In this document: in pieces, positions 1 to 11,800 of the stretch | Layout: every line of letters starts with the position of its first letter | Numbering within the stretch: the stretch's first letter is position 1 | Program-made: the position numbers and the translations under genes | The notes under the pieces: generated by a model | Seen by the model: only the letters and a program-made list of their open reading frames with translations | Database searches by the model: none | Told to the model about the DNA's origin: nothing | Source: Hysterangium stoloniferum | Taxonomy: Eukaryota; Basidiomycota; Agaricomycetes; Hysterangiales; Hysterangiaceae | DNA length: 64,000 nucleotides | Reading direction: 5' to 3' | Assembly: GCA_015178975.1 (NCBI GenBank) | Contig: WHVD01000195.1 | Location: forward strand, 1-64,000

Positions 1-1369
1 CTGTGGTGGGTTTTTCCTTGGATGTTGTAGTCATAGTATTGGAAAGTCATTGGGAACTCGGAAACTATTAGATAGGGTCAGGATGTTGGCTTCAGCTTAT
101 TTGCTGCACCTCTACACAAACACTCAGGAGTGCTTAATTTCAAAGACAGGAATTACACTGGAAGTTATGGATATTCAGAGTTCCAAAGAGTTCTGAATAT
201 CAAGTGTACAGAAAGACGGAAAAGGGAATAAGAAACTAAGTTGATATCAGATCTGAAGTAAAAGTACAAATTTGCAGAAACTAATATAAGTTTTCTTGTT
301 ATTGTACTACAAACTAAGACCACAATAAGATGGAAAACAGGAGTATTCTGAAACAGGAATACAATAAGAAGGATTAGGGAGACATTATTCTGAAATGGGA
401 ATACTGTTAGGATACGTACAGGGCGGGTCTCCAGAGAAACCTGCGGGATATCCGGTAGGACTTGGCTTCAGCTTATAGGCTGTGCCCTCACTAGATCGTG
501 TTGTCCAATTTCAGACAGGCAGATCGGGAATCCCTGGGGACTCTGGGCAGGGGTCGTGGTTGAGAGGTTGTAGGTTGGAGGTCGTGGGTCGAGAGGTTGT
601 GAGTGGTGAGAGAGATAGATGTGCTGGAGCCCGTGGGCTCCGACTATTGTGAGTGGTGTGATTCAAGTAGGATTAGAGTGGAAAATGTATTAGATTACTG
701 GGGGGAATCTAAGCCATTTTTCTGACTGGATTGTATGTACAACATCTGCCAGTTTAAATAGACCGTGGAGTGAATGTCATACCGAATCCAGTAATAATGA
801 AATGAAATGAGCAAAACATAAAACGGGAATAGTAAACACCAAATTTGGTGTTAGGAATGGGACGGAACAGAGGGAGTCCAAATAGTGACAAATCATAAAC
901 CATAATGGGAAATGGAGCGGAAGCGGAGTCCAAATCATGACAGGTCATTTGACTAAAACAGGAACGGGGCTCTGTTAGAGGGATGATGGGTTTTCTGAGT
1001 GGGGTCTGGTGACTGACACGTGGGACGAGGTCAGACATAGACAGAGACGGAGTCCAGTGGGTTTTCCAGTGACTGAAACACAATGTAACGAAGATGAACG
1101 TAGACAGGGCTGACATACGGAGTCTGGCGGGAATTCCGGTAAACTGATAATGGGTGCATCTAGGGCACGGGTGCATATAAGTTAGGGCCCAGAGTCCGGT
1201 GGGATTTCCGGTCGTAACAAATACAATAAACAAACAAGTGAATATGTGTCAATGGACAAGTTACCAAATGCAGAACAAGGGGAAGATTACAGAAGATGTG
1301 GGAATTATGATGTTCTGTAGTCAGAAGTCAGGGGTTGGATATTGAAGTATCTGGGAATGGGTCATAACA
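1..1369 (-). mobile_element. LTR of a Gypsy-like family (family 1), split by a nested LTR
   Basis: Read on the minus strand, 1220-1369 followed by about 1-404 matches the LTR at 13388-13977. Shared landmarks are the segment around the words for TTGTACTACAAACTAAG, the paired AATATC-type segment near 170-200 and the TTCAGCTTAT segment near 90. The plus-strand right end is ...GTCATAACA at 1369, which is the reverse complement of the TGTTATGAC LTR start at 13388. The left end is at or beyond the window edge, so whether this is a solo LTR or part of a longer element cannot be seen. Confidence 0.7.
405..1219 (-). mobile_element. Solo LTR (family 2, 815 bp) nested in a family 1 LTR
   Basis: The element begins TGTTAGG at 405 and ends CGTAACA at 1219, so it is TG...CA bounded. 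It is flanked by a perfect 5-bp target duplication, AATAC at 400-404 and 1220-1224. On the minus strand it matches the LTR at 15075-15882, including the TGTTACGACCGGAA start and the CCTATAAGCTGAAGCC-like segment near its 3' end. No internal retroelement region lies between its ends, so it is a solo LTR left by recombination between two LTRs. Confidence 0.85.
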
Positions 1370-1399
1370 GCCATGATCCTCTACTCTTCAACTCTTAGT

Positions 1400-2081
1400 G
1401 ATTCACCCCCCCAGTCAATTAAGCTAAAGTGTCAAATCTTATTCATATTGTACTATCTGCTCTGTTTGAAATACCAAAGTGCCCTGACAGTTTGTGCAAG
1501 GGCACAACACATAAGTTGAAGCCTGTTTGGGCTGGGAAATCCACCGGAACCCAGAACTCATCCTATAAGTATTTGACTCTCTTTATCACACTAATTAACC
1601 ACCAGACTCCACCCAGATAACCCAGACCCCATTCTGTACATGTCAAACTCTCTGGATTGTATGAATGATGCACCAGACCCCACCTGGACATTCCAGACCC
1701 CCTTGTTCCCAATCTGTCTTCACCCATTTGTCATCTGGTTTAGTTTACTGCCATGTTTCCCTATCTGTTTGACATCTAGTTTATTGTCTTATTGTACTCT
1801 TGATATGTCCTTTTGTATGTCTGATTTAGTAGTACAATAACCTACTAGTCTATATAGTCAAATAGTTATTGTACATACAATCTGATCAGAAAATCAACTT
1901 AGTTTCTATTTGTCTTTTGCTCTTTGCATATTCTCAGAACCCATGGGTTTCCCATCCACTCCTGCCTGAAATTGGACAATGCAATCTGTGACAGCATAGC
2001 ACATGAGCTGAAGCCAAGTCCTTTCCTAAAACTTCCACAGGTTTCCCCCAGAAACCCAACCCATGAGCCCCATGCTTAACA
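1400..2081 (+). mobile_element. Degenerate LTR fragments, plus strand
   Basis: The stretch near 1470-1570 repeats the LTR 3' landmark (CACATAAGTTGAAGCC). The stretch from about 1850 to 2081 matches 15515-15882: TTGTACATACAATCTG, then a tract near AAATTGGACAA, then GAGCTGAAGCC, ending CTTAACA at 2081. The 5' boundary is not clear; TGTCAAAC near 1640 is one candidate. No target duplication could be assigned. The short open frames inside are chance frames in LTR sequence. Confidence 0.55.
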
Positions 2082-3333
2082 AAGCTGCTAGTATAGAAGA
2101 TAAATGTTAAGAACTGAGCTTGCATGTTAAGATCTAAGCCTGGGAGAGGGGGAATGCTCTAGTCAGAGGGCCGATAACAGAAAATGAGTTAATTGGGGGG
2201 CTGATGATAGAGATTGTACCAGTTGGGAGGCCGACTCTATAACCATCACATACCTCAGTTGGATCACCTATTTGTGTTGACTGAAATACATTAACAACTA
2301 CCATATTCTCATGTAATCAACTCACTGTATTGTAGGGTGTTTTGTTACAGGTACTAAACATCAGTCTAACCACTTAGTCATGTCAATTGAGCGTGTTTTG
2401 TTACATCATTACCTGCATAGAATAACTATCACTGTACACAATGTCTCTATGGTACATCATAAGCACACTAGCACTTCTAAAGCACCTGAATTAAAACTAT
2501 CTTTCTCTCTGCCTTTAGCTTAGTTGGTGCCACATCTCACTTTCACAACTGCTGTTGGACCGAATGATGAACTGCCTCACACATGGGCTGGACCTGTCAC
2601 ACTAAAAACTGAATTTGTAATCAAAACAAGGCCATGCTTCATGCAAGGATTGTTGACGCAGGGGGTATACGGTGGACGTGAACAAAAAGCGTTAACATTA
2701 CTAAACTACTGTACATAACTATGTAGCTTAGCGCACAATATGCTAGGACCCACAAGTGTCATCATGTTGACGAACGGCCAAAACTTCAACAAGGATACGA
2801 TAATAAATCAGTCCCAATGGCAAAAGTCATTTCGATGGAATCTGAGATCAGAGGCGTTATCGTATAGTTTAGCACATCCACAAATATATGCTAGAAGAAA
2901 TGAAGGCAAATGTTGAGATCCCTCGTCCAAATGGAAAAACATGAAGACAGTACTTACCATCGGGATGCTCAGATCTTGTATGGCGCTGTACAAGTCTTAA
3001 TTGTTAAGTAGCCTCGTGAAAAGATTTAAAGAGCCATACCAAAAACTGCCTTGATGTCATCAAGTGTTCCCCACATTTTCGACAATCCCACTTATCGGAA
3101 CGACCCGTTCTTAGATGAACTACAATGTTAGGAGGTGCAGGAACATCAATTATGTATGTACGCGGGGGGGCGATTGTAAATTGGCTAGCGTAAATGATTT
3201 AACTCTTCAATTGAGCAACACACGGATGTAGCACCTACTTTTTGAGACACTTCATCGCGATTCGCTTGGCGTAAACTTGACAACCCGCGAAAGAAGTGGG
3301 CAATACTGCCAAATATTGAAATTGATGGCTTGC
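2082..3333. other. No gene recognised (about 1.25 kb)
   Basis: The longest open frames are 61-69 codons and match nothing I recognise. A minus-strand frame at 3185-3394 overlaps the 3' end of the kinase-like gene in another frame and could be a terminal exon of it, but no convincing splice pair was found. Confidence 0.4.
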
Positions 3334-5015
3334 TCATAGGAGGAGGCAGTTGGGCCGATGATGGGATGAATACAGCGACTTCACGTGGTCCCACCCTCTG
3401 AGCAGTCCAACCATTCTCCGTATCGACGTCCTTATAACATGGTCAGGTGAATAAATCTGATCAGCGATCAGCGGCTTACTGACAAGATAATCATGGGGCG
3501 CCCTAGATACTGTGCGGCAGAACGGTCGAAATCGACGGAGCCATAATCGACGGAGCCATGACCGACGAATGGTATATTTTAATTCCTCTGCATTTAGAAT
3601 TTCGGCGCTCTTCAAATTAAGCCGCATGTGGTCAAATCGTTCCACGACTTCACCTATTGTTGGCCTGGCTGCCGGATTTTCCTGTACCATGTCCGTTACC
3701 AAGGGTAACATGAAATCGACGTTGCGTTTACGCTTGTGGTTGTTAGACATAGTGGTGATGTTGCGAGATGTTAGCCTTACATCAATAAACTCCGTCTCGA
3801 TCATATGACCAATGTAATAGATATCAACAGCGAAAGGGTCGGAAGGCTCATGGTACTTGTCGCCTTGAAATTCTGGCACAGTCTTATCAGCACCGTACAC
3901 GGGAAGGTCCGTCACCAGCTCATTTCCAGTATCGTAGCGTCGAGAGTGTTCAAAATTATCCAAATAGTATTTCGGAGGCAAATGTCCATCAGTCGATGCT
4001 CCCGTCTTACGCAGTTTGGACATTTTTGGAGCCTTGGGGGGATGCACCACCTTGATGTTGCTCAAGGTGCAATTCCTACAGACCAGAGGATTAATTCAAC
4101 TTTGTGATGGTTAGCTAGGGAAATTCACCGATGGGCAACGTTGTTCTTATGCAGAAATTGTATGCCCTATACAGTCTCATGCTAAGTGTACCCATGAATT
4201 GAATTGGAAACGCACCTCAAATATCTGTCCGAGAAATTCCATACTATCATCACGCGTTTCAAACTTCGCATCACGTAAAGATTGGAAGTTTGGAAACACC
4301 AAGACGACGATGCTCTCGTCCTTTGGGATTTTGATGACTTCAACGACGGGAATGCAGTGATTCTGAGGCTCCGATGCCAATAACTCGCTCGAAAAATAGG
4401 TGGCAATGCTATACTCATCATCGTGTTTGGGTAGGGATATTTTCTTTAGCTGTACCACAGCTCCGTTAGAAATGCGCGTAGCAGCCATGATAGCAGGCGA
4501 CTATTTTATAGAGAAGTTTCGATTAATATAGATAGCCCTCAATTAATTATACTCACGTTCAAGTGATTATCTTCTTCTAAAGGTTCCTTGAGATTTTTCG
4601 TCTTATTCTGCTTCCTCCTGGGCTGTTGTAACTTGTATCCCCGGGATTCGAACCATCTCCAGTTAAATTTCCAGAAATCTTCAGAGTCTAGAGCGGCCAC
4701 TAGCTTCTCAGAACCAGCTTCCACAACATCCTGTCCACTTTCAGGTGCAGTTGCATCTGCGACCACTGGTGGCAGTCCTTTCCTCTCGTTGTCCCATCCA
4801 GATCTGTTGCCAGGAGAAGATGTAAGGTCAATAATTCCAGCCTCCCATTCCTCTACATCTGGCTGCTCGAAATTTCCAGCATCCCATTCCTCTGCATTTG
4901 GCTGTTCGATGTTTCCAGTGTTCCAGTCCTCATTTGATTGTTCGGTATTTCCCCCCCACGACTCACTCATATTTTCATTTGCGCCATGAGTAATAGGTTC
5001 TGGCCATCCCCTCAT
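3334..5015 (-). CDS. Kinase-like domain protein of the Agaricomycete family, probable pseudokinase
   Basis: Four exons can be joined in frame: 5015-4557, 4500-4216, 4166-4129 (a 38-bp microexon) and 4075-3334, giving about 507 residues. Introns are GT-AG. Exon 1 is acidic, Asn/Glu-rich and ends in the FESRGYKL-type segment that precedes the kinase fold in this family. Exon 2 holds the beta-3 lysine region (VQLKKI). The microexon encodes the helix before the catalytic loop and ends in VAHR. Exon 4 begins NCTLSN, so the usual HRD reads HRN, and the following DFG site reads DNFEH. Downstream the DKTVPEFQG activation-segment and RPTIGEVVERF C-lobe motifs are kept. With both catalytic aspartates altered, phosphotransfer is unlikely. 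That is inference; the reading frame is intact, so a scaffold role or a young pseudogene are both possible. Confidence 0.75.
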
Positions 5016-5590
5016 GATGACGCCAAATCAGAATGATCCTCTGAGCTAAGACCAAGGCTGGTGAGAAAGAACGGTGTCTGCACGAAGAACACGTTTCGGA
5101 GAACTTAGAGGGTTCCGATCCGCGCCTCTATGCGTTTGAATTTGCCAGATACCATTATTACACTGCAGAAAGCCCCGGTTCCAAAAACTCAAAGATTCTT
5201 TGCAATCTAAGTGCGTAGGGTTTATATGTATTTTCAACTTGGTTAACAATCTGAAGGTATAGGTTTATAAATCAAGATCAATGAAAAACCACGATGAAAA
5301 ACCGGTGTAAGATGTAGACACAAAAATATTCACAACATTAAAAGGTATATCTACGCCTTAACGAGAACAGTGTTGAAATCAACAATAGGTATTATGCATG
5401 CAAGGCCTGATCACAAAGCAGGACACTGGATCCTAGGTGCGATGCGAGGCATGGTTCATGTGAGGAAAACACACCGATATTATGGCTCATGGATCTATGC
5501 AAATGGGAGTATCTCGCCTTCGAAGGTACCCGACCATGGGGATTATCCTGGAAATTAGGGAGTTCATATAAAGATGCTATATGATCCTTT
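5016..5590. other. No gene recognised
   Basis: Intergenic DNA between the start of the kinase-like gene and the end of the Cep57-like locus. Short open frames only. Confidence 0.4.
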
Positions 5591-6262
5591 CTACTCTAGA
5601 GTATCGATCACTTCACCAAATTGTTCTGCGAGAATATTGCACTTGGCCACATTCGGTGATGCGTCTATTACCCCGTACCATCCAGCCAGCCCTAAATAAA
5701 TACTGTCATCGGGTCTCTTAGAGGACCTGCAGTGACGAACGAGATAATGCGCACTTACGCCTTATATTGTGAGAAATCATCTTCAAGCTCACGTATCACG
5801 CTAGCCAAAAAAGTCTGAGGAAGAGATCTGTCCAACTTTTGGCCGTCGCTCTTTATAACGAGGATACGACCTAGTCAAGCCGGCTCCATCCTCTCCTTCA
5901 TCCCCAACCTCAACTTCAGGTGGTGGTATTCGCGTCTCGTTGCCACGACGTTTACGGTGGTGACAAACACGACAGGTGCACTCATGTTCAGACACAGAAA
6001 AGAACAATTGTTCCATGTGATCCTCCAACTTGGTGGAATGGCATCGTCGGTACATTATCCTTCGGAGTTCTGACCTTAGATGGGCGAGAGACAAGCATCG
6101 GCAGGTTGTCCATGTCCGGCATGTCTGGGGGCTTGAGACGTAATTCGTACATGTGATTCTTGAATCCTTTGACGCATCCACAGTAAAAGACAACGTAAAT
6201 AGTATGCGAGGAATCAACTTACTGATGAATTGTGCGCCCACCGTCTCCCATCGAGCTTCCAT
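5591..6262 (-). pseudogene. Short Cep57-like (centrosomal microtubule-binding domain) remnant or truncated paralog
   Basis: The ATG is at 6262. A donor after MEARWETVGAQFI joins to RFKNHMYELRLKPPDMPD, a segment I associate with long basidiomycete Cep57-like proteins. Later minus-strand pieces fit the same family: a Cys/His segment HECTCRVCHHRKRRG near 5960, then SLPQTFLASVIRELEDDFSQY near 5800, and after another intron GLAGWYGVIDASPNVAKCN and EQFGEVIDTLE with the stop at 5593-5591. The usual long central coiled coil is absent between these parts, and frames change between them, so introns or lesions must be assumed. The family assignment rests on recall of conserved segments and should be searched. 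Confidence 0.4.
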
Positions 6263-9200
6263 TCCTACTAATTGTTGACAGTGGAGCTAGACTTTGACGG
6301 AGAACGTTTCGAATGTCGTTTACACATCTCAACCTCAACAAGCCCAACTCAGTGTCCTACAAATGAGTAAGGCCCAACACAGAGCACACAAGAAGGCTCC
6401 AGGAGTGACTCCAGTGCTTGATCAGAGTCTTCTTCACGAAATGGCTCTCACTCCGGGCCTCGCTCCCCACTCCTCCTCTCCTCTTCAGGTTCATAGTTGT
6501 ACGTTGTACGTGCCTTCACGTTCACGTTCACCACCGGGCTCGTGGTTTCGAAAGTCAAGTTCCAACTCTTCTACTGTTAACTTCTCCCTCGTCCCTTCCC
6601 GAATGCCAAGGGGCTAGTCACGAACGTGAGATTGATGCCCACATGTGAAGGCTATTCGGTTGGTCGTGGTCGTTTTGTTGCGAGATGAACCGTGAAAGGT
6701 GTATTTGTATCATGGCAATCAAAGCCTCGAGAACTGGGAACATGTCAGCGCGACATTTCAGAACGCAGTGTGATCTCACATTTCTTCTCTTCTACCTATC
6801 CTTCAGTAGTTTCCGATTTCTTCCTCGTGTAATCTCTCTCATCCTTCGCGGACTTTGACTATATAGTATTCTCTTAATCTGACGTTAGCGCTCCTTTATC
6901 CTCGCAAATACAGGCCCTCAATGATCATGTCGATTAGATTTAGTGCAACAATCTGACCAGTATTTGTTTCCATTTGATGTATCTCCTCGAGGTGGTCAAG
7001 CAATAAATAAAACGGCAGTGCCAGCCGGAGAAGGCGAGATACTGGATCATGCATTACCGCACGATCTACGATGAAGGTGGTCTGGAGTTGCGGGGTGGAT
7101 TGTCCGACATCGCGCTGTAATCCACAAAATTGCAGCAGGCATGTATGCGGTGCATATAAGTTCTTCCCGTCAGCGGTAAATGGTTCCTCATTGACCCAGT
7201 CAATTTTCAACTCTGGAAGACACAAGGTTATTACTGCCGAGCAACTGGGGTGGAAATGGATAGGCATCGCGCTTGGTCTGCATGTCGTTGTGAGGGATTT
7301 CACCAGCTGCTGAGTCGGATGACAGCAGCTAGTGGGTAGTGATGAGGAGTTGGGGTCGATAATTATGTCGTTCTATCGAAGTTCAAGAGGTTTCTTGGTG
7401 GACGAATATGATACATTGTGCCTGGGATATGCCTCGACCATTGTCCTCTGGCACGGAGTCACAAAGCCTTGCTGTTTCATCTGTAGTGTACTGCGCATCT
7501 GGACCATACTCGCACGCTATGTCGGCATGTCATCCCTTAAGATCATACTCGAATTCCTTGGTACATCGATGTGATACACTGTTTTCGCGTTCTAGAGCTC
7601 GTAAACATGATTGGACTGTGTCAAGCGTATGACTAGAATTCCCGACTGAAGGGCAAGACTCAACAACTATGAAGATTATTGTTGGGAACCGACTGTCGTG
7701 TCGAATATAGCTTTCACCATCCTTCATAGAGCTCCGAACGGGAGGTTAGCCTACAGGCGAACGTCTCCGCTTGCTTTTGGCTACATCTCCACAAAGTCGC
7801 TATTGACGATATTAAAAAAAGGCAGTCGGTTCTCGTGAATGACTACAGGCGTTGAACCGAACATCCGTGGTGTAGGTAGTCGAGAAGTCGAGTCTTTCTC
7901 CTTATCCTTGATCGTGTTACGTGAACGAACTCGAGATTCTATATCAATATCACGGACCCGACCACGTGCCATGTTTGCATATTAAGAATCTGGAGATGGC
8001 CTTTCCTGATCCATATGCCTAGATTCATGCCGGGCAGCGGGGTTGAGATTGGAGTGTCGCACAGAACCTTTAGGTCGATTAGGTTCGGAGACGTTGACTT
8101 TCATGCGAGTCATGCGAACGAGAGTTGCAATATTTAGGACGAGCGTAAACCATATTGGAGATGTTAAGGGCGCTGTGACGTTATTTGAGACTAATTTGGT
8201 TTCCAAGGGCTTTCGAAAGACGAGGCGGAGATATGTCTGCATCGGAAACATCGGACGCCTAGGGTCTCCATAGCAAGCAAACTCGAAGCGTCGTAGAGGT
8301 GACCCGCTTGACCAGCCTCGAACGAGACTAGAACTGCGGCATCGAAAATAGAATTCCTTCTTTCCCTTCCTTGATCGTCATGCTAGATAGCTTTCATCGT
8401 GACCGGGTGGTCGCCATTGTGAATCCTGACGAAGTTCTAGTGATATTCCAACGCCTCCCATAAGACGTGGTATTGTTTCTTACCTCCGGGTAGCCCTTAT
8501 CCTTATAGTATAGATCTACATGCATTGGAAGCTGATCCTTCGGCGGGTAGGGAAAGAGCGGCTGGGGCTGAGCATTTTTGGGATGCCACATCGGTTGGCT
8601 CTGAGATAAGGGACAACGAACAGTGAAGAACGTCGCCGCTCTTTCAAGTTTCGAGGGTATTGAGGTAATACTTGATTCCCCAAATCATGCGGCGGTAATA
8701 AATGTCCTTGAGCTCTGCAGCGAGGTGGGACTCAGCCAGTGAAACTCTTGTCTCAGTGGGTATTCATGTTTAAGCGTCCTAGTATTGCAGAGCCTTCTAT
8801 TAACTGGTCCAAGCTCGGAACGGCGGGGACGCGAGGATGAGGAGGGAGGAAGCAGAACCAATATGGTCAGTGAGGAATCATTGCTGCTGGTCAGTTCCAG
8901 CTTCGTCTAATCCAGAATATCTTTACGCGAGGCGCTGCTGTACGTTAGCTCTCCGCATATGCGTGGGAAGATTCGCTCAGGGAGGCGGGTTTGTGCCTTT
9001 ACAACTCTCGCTCTACTATTCCGCTATATGTCACTCGTTACCATTAATTCTAAGAATGATGCTTACTTTATTAATACTGTCATCAACCTGAGGGCGAAGG
9101 GGGGGTGGGTAAGCCAATTATATAAACTTTATAAGAAAGTGAAGAAGTCAGTGAATGAAGACTGCGAATCGACTGAGTCGTCGTAAGAGAAACAAAGGCA

Positions 9201-9435
9201 TAAGCCTCCTTTCGCGTTGAGTGCCGAACTACTCCAGGCAAGCTAGGGATCGTGCTCGTCACTAAGAACGGTATTTCGCTGTTGCGAACGCGACATAATG
9301 AGGGATTAAAGCTCACGTGATGTTGATTGATATATGGCTGCTAATTTTGCAAGCATCACCGTGCCTCCCTGTTATCTTGAAGGTGGCTTATTGAGGAAAA
9401 AAAGCAATGGGGCAAGATTTATCAGACGAGGGAGA
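6263..9435. other. About 3.2 kb with only unrecognised open frames
   Basis: Minus-strand frames at 6896-7303 (135 codons), 7781-7972, 7982-8251 and 8394-8591 have protein-like composition. One near 8640-8740 reads AAELKDIYYRRMIWGIKYY and continues toward a Pro-rich segment (QPQPLFPYPPKDQLPM). They may be exons of one or more spliced minus-strand genes, but I could not join them or assign a family. Nothing else was recognised. Confidence 0.35.
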
Positions 9436-9500
9436 AAAATAAATATTGCGAGCCAAAGCTCATCCACTCTGGAGAAGAGTGTCATCCTTGTGCAGGGGCC

Positions 9501-9531
<31 letters not shown>

Positions 9532-9558
9532 TTCGTATGGTACCCCGAAGGGACCATC
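9436..9558 (-). ncRNA. U6: U6 spliceosomal snRNA
   Basis: Reading the minus strand from 9558, the sequence contains the near-invariant U6 core: ATTGGAACGATACAGAGAAG, then ATTAGCATGGCCCCTGC, then ACAAGGATGAC. This includes the ACAGAGA box that pairs with 5' splice sites and the AGC triad. A GC-stem with a TTCG-type loop (GGTCCCTTCGGGGTACC) forms the 5' hairpin. After the core, CACTCT and AGAGTG pair to give the internal stem-loop. The 3' end runs into TTTATTTTT near 9440-9435, a T-rich RNA polymerase III stop. U6 is the catalytic RNA of the spliceosome, consistent with the intron-rich genes here. Exact ends are estimated. Confidence 0.93.
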
Positions 9559-9559
9559 A

Positions 9560-9573
9560 CTATTTATGTATAG
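9560..9573 (-). promoter_or_regulatory. TATA box candidate upstream of U6
   Basis: Directly upstream of the U6 5' end the minus strand reads TATACATAAATAGTG. This is an AT-rich TATA-like element of the kind used by external RNA polymerase III promoters. It lies closer to the estimated 5' end than the usual 25-30 bp, so either the mature 5' end lies further in or this is only part of the promoter. Confidence 0.4.
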
Positions 9574-9649
9574 ACCGAGTCCGTGAAGACCAAGACTCGC
9601 TTTGAGTGGACCTGTCGATGAGCCTTCCATATGCGGTAATATTACCAAG

Positions 9650-11699
9650 CGCCCGAAATAACTTTTATCAATTCATTTCTCACTGCTAGGTACGAGGAAT
9701 CACTACGCGTAACGGGAAAAGTTCAAGTAAAAAAAATAAATGATACTGCTCGTTCGCCGCCAGATGTGTGACATAAACGCTGCGAGATAATGAATATTAC
9801 GCTTGCACACCTTATTCATGCTCATTAACACTTTAAATCAGATATGGGAAAGAATGCCTTGCGTACAAAAAGCTTGCGTCCTATAGAATCATACCATACA
9901 TGTACCAAGGATATAGAAAATGAGCGACGCACTTGCCAAAATTAATAATCATTTGTGAGATATCCCGGCCCATCACTGTTCGACACTTAAGCCTGCAACA
10001 ATACGTTTCAACTCATCTACCCGAAGAGGAATCCATAAGGATTCACTGCCACCACTGGCAGCGGTCAGGACCAACTTGTGGTCTCTAAATTCAGCCAGAA
10101 GTGCTTAAAGGTGATAATTTGATTTAAGCTTATTAAGCTTGGGTCCCATGTAAGTGATATTGGTAAAGATAAGAGTAATGGAGGGTACAAGAGTATCTGG
10201 ATAGTCATAGGTAAGAGAAATGCTGAAGCAAGTATATGTAGAGGGCAAGAATTAGATGATGGCAGTCCTACTTAAAAGCAGAGGCCCATAACCTGTTAGA
10301 AAGTGAGACTTAAACAATCACAGTCACGTATAAGTATAACGTATATATGCTAGCGGTCGAGTCAGGAGCATATCCTGGTACATAGATTCATGTTTCTTGT
10401 ATACTTCCCATCGTTCTAGGTCTTGTGTATATATTTAAGCATATATTTATGATACGAGAGATAGATACCGAATATATCGCATCGAAAATACTGTGCTAAG
10501 TCGGCCTGGATGTAATCCTGCCAGTCTTACCATACATTGGCTACATTATTCCGACCCGATCAAGATCTATTATTTTATCTCTCTGCCTTGATCATCCTTT
10601 TGTTCTACTTATAATTCCTTAAACCTTATTTCCATCATCCCATTGTTAATTCAGGTATATTAGATTGACAATAGTCCTTTCCGAGGGTAGTTAGTTATTC
10701 CACCCCCCTACCAGATAGCTATCATGTTCTCCCCTTATGATCAACAAAAAGAACTTTGTCCTGTCCGTTGCTGACTGAGTGAGGCTGATTGAAAGGCTGT
10801 CGGTATCAGCCTCACTCAGTCGGTAGCAGACAAGACAAAAGGTTCTTGTTGTAGACAGTCAGGGCCATTGGTTCTCCTGCTTGAAGAAATACAGTATGTC
10901 TTGAGCATGACAACTGCTTATCTACATCACCATTGTAATCCACATCAACATAACCAACTGGCTCAAGGTCCCTATAATTTCCTCCATAAGTGATATTGTA
11001 ATGCAGTGTGCCCTTGATATGTACTGTATATTGTTAAAATATGTGTGTCTCTATCACATACTCAGGTAGCAGAAGACCCTTGCAATTGCACAGGGAGCTA
11101 TATTCACATGTAGCTACATATATAAACTAAAAGAACAATAGAATACTAGGAAGGGAAGACAATGGGAACAGTGGAAATGCTAAAATATGCAATAAGGGGA
11201 ACAATGGATAGACAAACAGAGGGTACTTGGAAGTGAGACATAAGCTTGGATGATGCTCGGAATTTAACATATACATATCTCAACACATTCATTAGAGCAT
11301 TCCAGTGCTCCTTCCCTGGGTTTTGTCATGACTGTCACAGTCCCAACATTGTCACAAAACATTCAAGGTAACCTTTGACAATCTTTCAACACATCTTTGA
11401 CCAAAACTTCAACTCAACTTTCTAGTTGACATCTTTAACACCTTCAAAAAATATTTTATGAACATTCAACCTGTCTCATTTTGACATCATATATGATTTC
11501 ATTCTTAGATCATAGTATGATAATAGTTTAATGAAGAAAGGCATAAAAGGGCAATGAAAAGAGTGAAAGGAGTCAGAAAATCATTCCATTGTACATTAGT
11601 TGTCTGTATTAATAATCTAGTCTCAATCTTATCTTTCATAATTGTCATAACCTTTCGACACTTTCATCTGTGAGCTTTCACAACTGATATTAGCCTCTT
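9650..11699. other. AT-rich intergenic DNA without recognised genes
   Basis: No open frame of note occurs over about 2 kb. The only clear structure is the long inverted repeat at 10742-10851. The 11,280-11,480 stretch is rich in short CAACA/TTTGAC-type words but not a clean tandem repeat. Confidence 0.45.
10742..10851. repeat. Long imperfect palindrome (47-48 bp arms, 15 bp loop)
   Basis: The left arm 10742-10789 (starting CAACAAAAAGAAC, ending GAGTGAGGCTGAT) is the near reverse complement of 10805-10851 (starting ATCAGCCTCACTCAGT, ending GTTCTTGTTG). Differences are a few substitutions and one indel. The 15-bp spacer does not pair. It could be a decayed hairpin-type MITE or the joined ends of one. 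No coding sequence overlaps it. Confidence 0.85.
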
Positions 11700-11800
11700 A
11701 CTTCATTGACAGGGCAAATTTATACTTCATCAAATGAGGTTCCACTTGATTTGTAGGATATTATTTGACTTAATTGAGAGAAATCCATTTCATGTCAGGA

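Noticed and set aside
748..1233. 159-codon minus-strand frame
   Set aside because: It falls in the nested family 2 LTR (405-1219); equivalent plus-strand sequence at 15075-15882 does not keep the same protein.
9460..9648. 62-codon minus-strand open frame
   Set aside because: It overlaps the U6 snRNA gene, which explains the sequence.
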